DNA of 64,000 nt, from assembly GCF_016735495.2 (NCBI RefSeq), contig NZ_JAERQY020000001.1, forward strand, positions 434,001 through 498,000. Reading direction: 5' to 3'. The translations under genes and the position numbers were made by a program. This document shows, in pieces, positions 62,837-64,000 of this stretch (its first letter is position 1; each line of letters opens with the position of its first letter). The notes under the pieces are model-generated. The model saw only the letters and a program-made list of their open reading frames with translations. It was not told the DNA's origin and did not search any database. The stretch is from Lysobacter sp. MMG2. GTDB lineage: Bacteria > Pseudomonadota > Gammaproteobacteria > Xanthomonadales > Xanthomonadaceae.

Positions 62837-64000
62837 GCGCTCACCTTCATGTACTTGCCCGGCTCCGCCGGGTTCGGCACGAACCAGGCCGGCGTGCCGT
62901 CGGGCTCGCGGCCCAGGCGCGCGCCGGGCACGACGGGCTTGCTCGCGTCCATCACCGTCTTCGGCGTGGCCGCGCGGCGCGGCAGCAGTTCCATGTCCTG
63001 CAACTCGCTCACCGATTCCTTGAACGCGGTGGCGATCCGCGCGATGTCCTCGTCGCTGTGCGCCGTGGTGATGAAGCACGGGAAGTTGTCGAGGATGTGG
63101 ATGCCGCGCAGGCGCATCGCCGCGAACAGCAGGTCCTGCAGCGGGTGGTTCTCGGGCCAGTGGGTCTTCCACACCGACGCGTACTGCTTCACCGACACCG
63201 GCGCACCGACATCGGCGCAGTAGGCGTTGATGTCCGCCGCCAGCGCTTCGGCCTTGGCGTTGAGGCGCTTCTGCAACTCGCCGCCGTCGGCCTTGAAGTG
63301 TTCGAGCACGGCCTTGGCCGCGACCAGCGCCAGCGGATGGCGCACGAAGGTGCCGGCGAAGTACGTCACGCCCACCGTCGGCACAGAATCGTCGCCGTAC
63401 TGCCAGTGGCCGCCGTCGAGCGCGTCCATGTATTCGCGCTTGCCGGCAATCACGCCGATCGGGAAACCGCCGCCGACGACCTTGCCGTAGGTCGCGATGT
63501 CGGCCTTGATGCCGAAGATCGCCTGCACGCCGCCCGGGTTGGAGCGGAAGCCGGTGACCACTTCGTCGAAGATCAGCAGCGCGCCGTTGTCCTGGGTGAG
63601 CTGGCGCAGTTCCTTCAGGAACTCGACCGGACGGAAGTCCAGGCGGCGGCTCTGCACCGGCTCGATCAGCACCGCGGCGATCTCGCCGATGCGCGAGCGG
63701 ATGATCTCCATCGACTCCGGCGTGCCGTAGTCGAGCACCAGCACGTTTTCGGCCGTGTTGCGCAGAATGCCTGGCGCCGCCGGCACCGCGCGCAGCGACT
63801 TGGTGCCGCGCACGATCACTTCGTCGACGATGCCGTGATAGGAGCCGGTGAACAGCACCACCGTGCTGCGCGCCGTCACCGTGCGGGCGATGCGCAGCGC
63901 ACCGAGCACCGCTTCGGAACCGGTGTTGCACAGCGCGGCGCGGTCGTGGCCGGTGAGCTCGCACACCAGCTGCGCGACTTCGCCGGCGACGGGGTGCTGC
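62833..64000 (-). CDS. class III aminotransferase domain protein (5' end outside window)
   Basis: At least 388 residues of a PLP-dependent fold-type I aminotransferase, close to glutamate-1-semialdehyde aminomutase and the AMT domains of mycosubtilin/iturin-type synthetases. Motifs are ALCNTGSEAVLGALRIARTVT, LLIFDEVVTGFRSNPGG and the PLP Lys in TYGKVVGGGFPIGVIAG. After the domain a ~45-residue tail with EPDGTPAWFVPNPAEPGKYMKVSA is like the ends of AMT modules that lead into condensation domains. The reading frame stays open to the window edge (QHPVAGEVAQLVCELTGHD), so more of the protein, perhaps further synthase domains, lies outside. Confidence 0.88.
   Translation of the reverse strand, partial: QHPVAGEVAQLVCELTGHDRAALCNTGSEAVLGALRIARTVTARSTVVLFTGSYHGIVDEVIVRGTKSLRAVPAAPGILRNTAENVLVLDYGTPESMEIIRSRIGEIAAVLIEPVQSRRLDFRPVEFLKELRQLTQDNGALLIFDEVVTGFRSNPGGVQAIFGIKADIATYGKVVGGGFPIGVIAGKREYMDALDGGHWQYGDDSVPTVGVTYFAGTFVRHPLALVAAKAVLEHFKADGGELQKRLNAKAEALAADINAYCADVGAPVSVKQYASVWKTHWPENHPLQDLLFAAMRLRGIHILDNFPCFITTAHSDEDIARIATAFKESVSELQDMELLPRRAATPKTVMDASKPVVPGARLGREPDGTPAWFVPNPAEPGKYMKVSA

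Noticed and set aside
53523-64000. Complete exosortase-A sorting system
   Set aside because: Only accessory-type genes are present; no exosortase or PEP-CTERM substrate occurs in this window, so only resemblance is claimed.

Overview
This is a 64-kb, very GC-rich chromosomal stretch. It most likely comes from a Lysobacter/Xanthomonas-type gammaproteobacterium (Xanthomonadaceae). The basis is codon bias, characteristic neighbours (a soluble RnfB after metG, GumN/TraB and DUF1684 genes, a GcvR-Bcp-PhoH run, a pcnB-folK-panBCD-pgi operon) and several repeat families familiar from that group. Species was not determined. No phage, insertion sequence, CRISPR array or rRNA operon was seen.

The first ~36 kb is mostly housekeeping. 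1-2209: DUF969/DUF979 membrane pair with pyroglutamyl peptidase. 2224-5201: small secreted protein, M48 protease, dcd and Mrp/ApbC. 5405-8810: TonB-dependent receptor and a DUF2147 protein. 8933-11529: metG and rnfB. 11550-19236 (minus): GumN-like protein, DUF1684 lipoprotein, mutL, amiC, tsaE, nnr. 19262-20350: queG. 20747-26442 (minus): pgi, panD, panC, panB, folK, pcnB. 26558-26633: tRNA-Glu(CTC). 26781-31567: fdxA, bamC-like gene, dapA, gcvR, bcp, phoH. 31683-36024: DUF1275 protein, thiD, a hydrolase and a sulfatase-fold membrane enzyme.

From 36103 to the right edge lies a large envelope-polysaccharide locus. galE is divergent from a plus-strand run: Wza-type lipoprotein, Wzz/GumC-type co-polymerase, a BY-kinase-like ATPase without the P-loop lysine, an outer-membrane barrel, two GT4 glycosyltransferases, a Wzy/ligase-type polymerase, two polysaccharide deacetylases, a membrane GT2, and another glycosyltransferase resembling those of exosortase-A loci. 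A second, convergent block on the minus strand (53523-64000) holds a Wzx-type flippase, two hydrolases resembling exosortase-A-associated hydrolases 1 and 2, a 2042-aa nonribosomal peptide synthetase (C-A-T-C-T-TE-T), and a class III aminotransferase domain that runs off the window. Between the blocks sit a YdcF-like protein, a secreted beta-helix protein with a C-terminal anchor, and dense palindromic repeats.

The most interesting proposal is that polysaccharide assembly and a small nonribosomal amino-acid or acyl assembly line are encoded together here. Wzx, Wzy, Wzz and Wza would make and export the glycan. The aminotransferase, synthetase and two hydrolases would make or transfer a modifying group. 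Chemistry and coupling are inference. No exosortase gene is present in the window.

Modular repeats (GTCATCCCGGCGAAGG... and CATTCCAGCG.AAGCTGG... hairpins) occur as full and partial copies only in convergent intergenic gaps. Two copies carry the same ~22-bp insert inside one hairpin loop.
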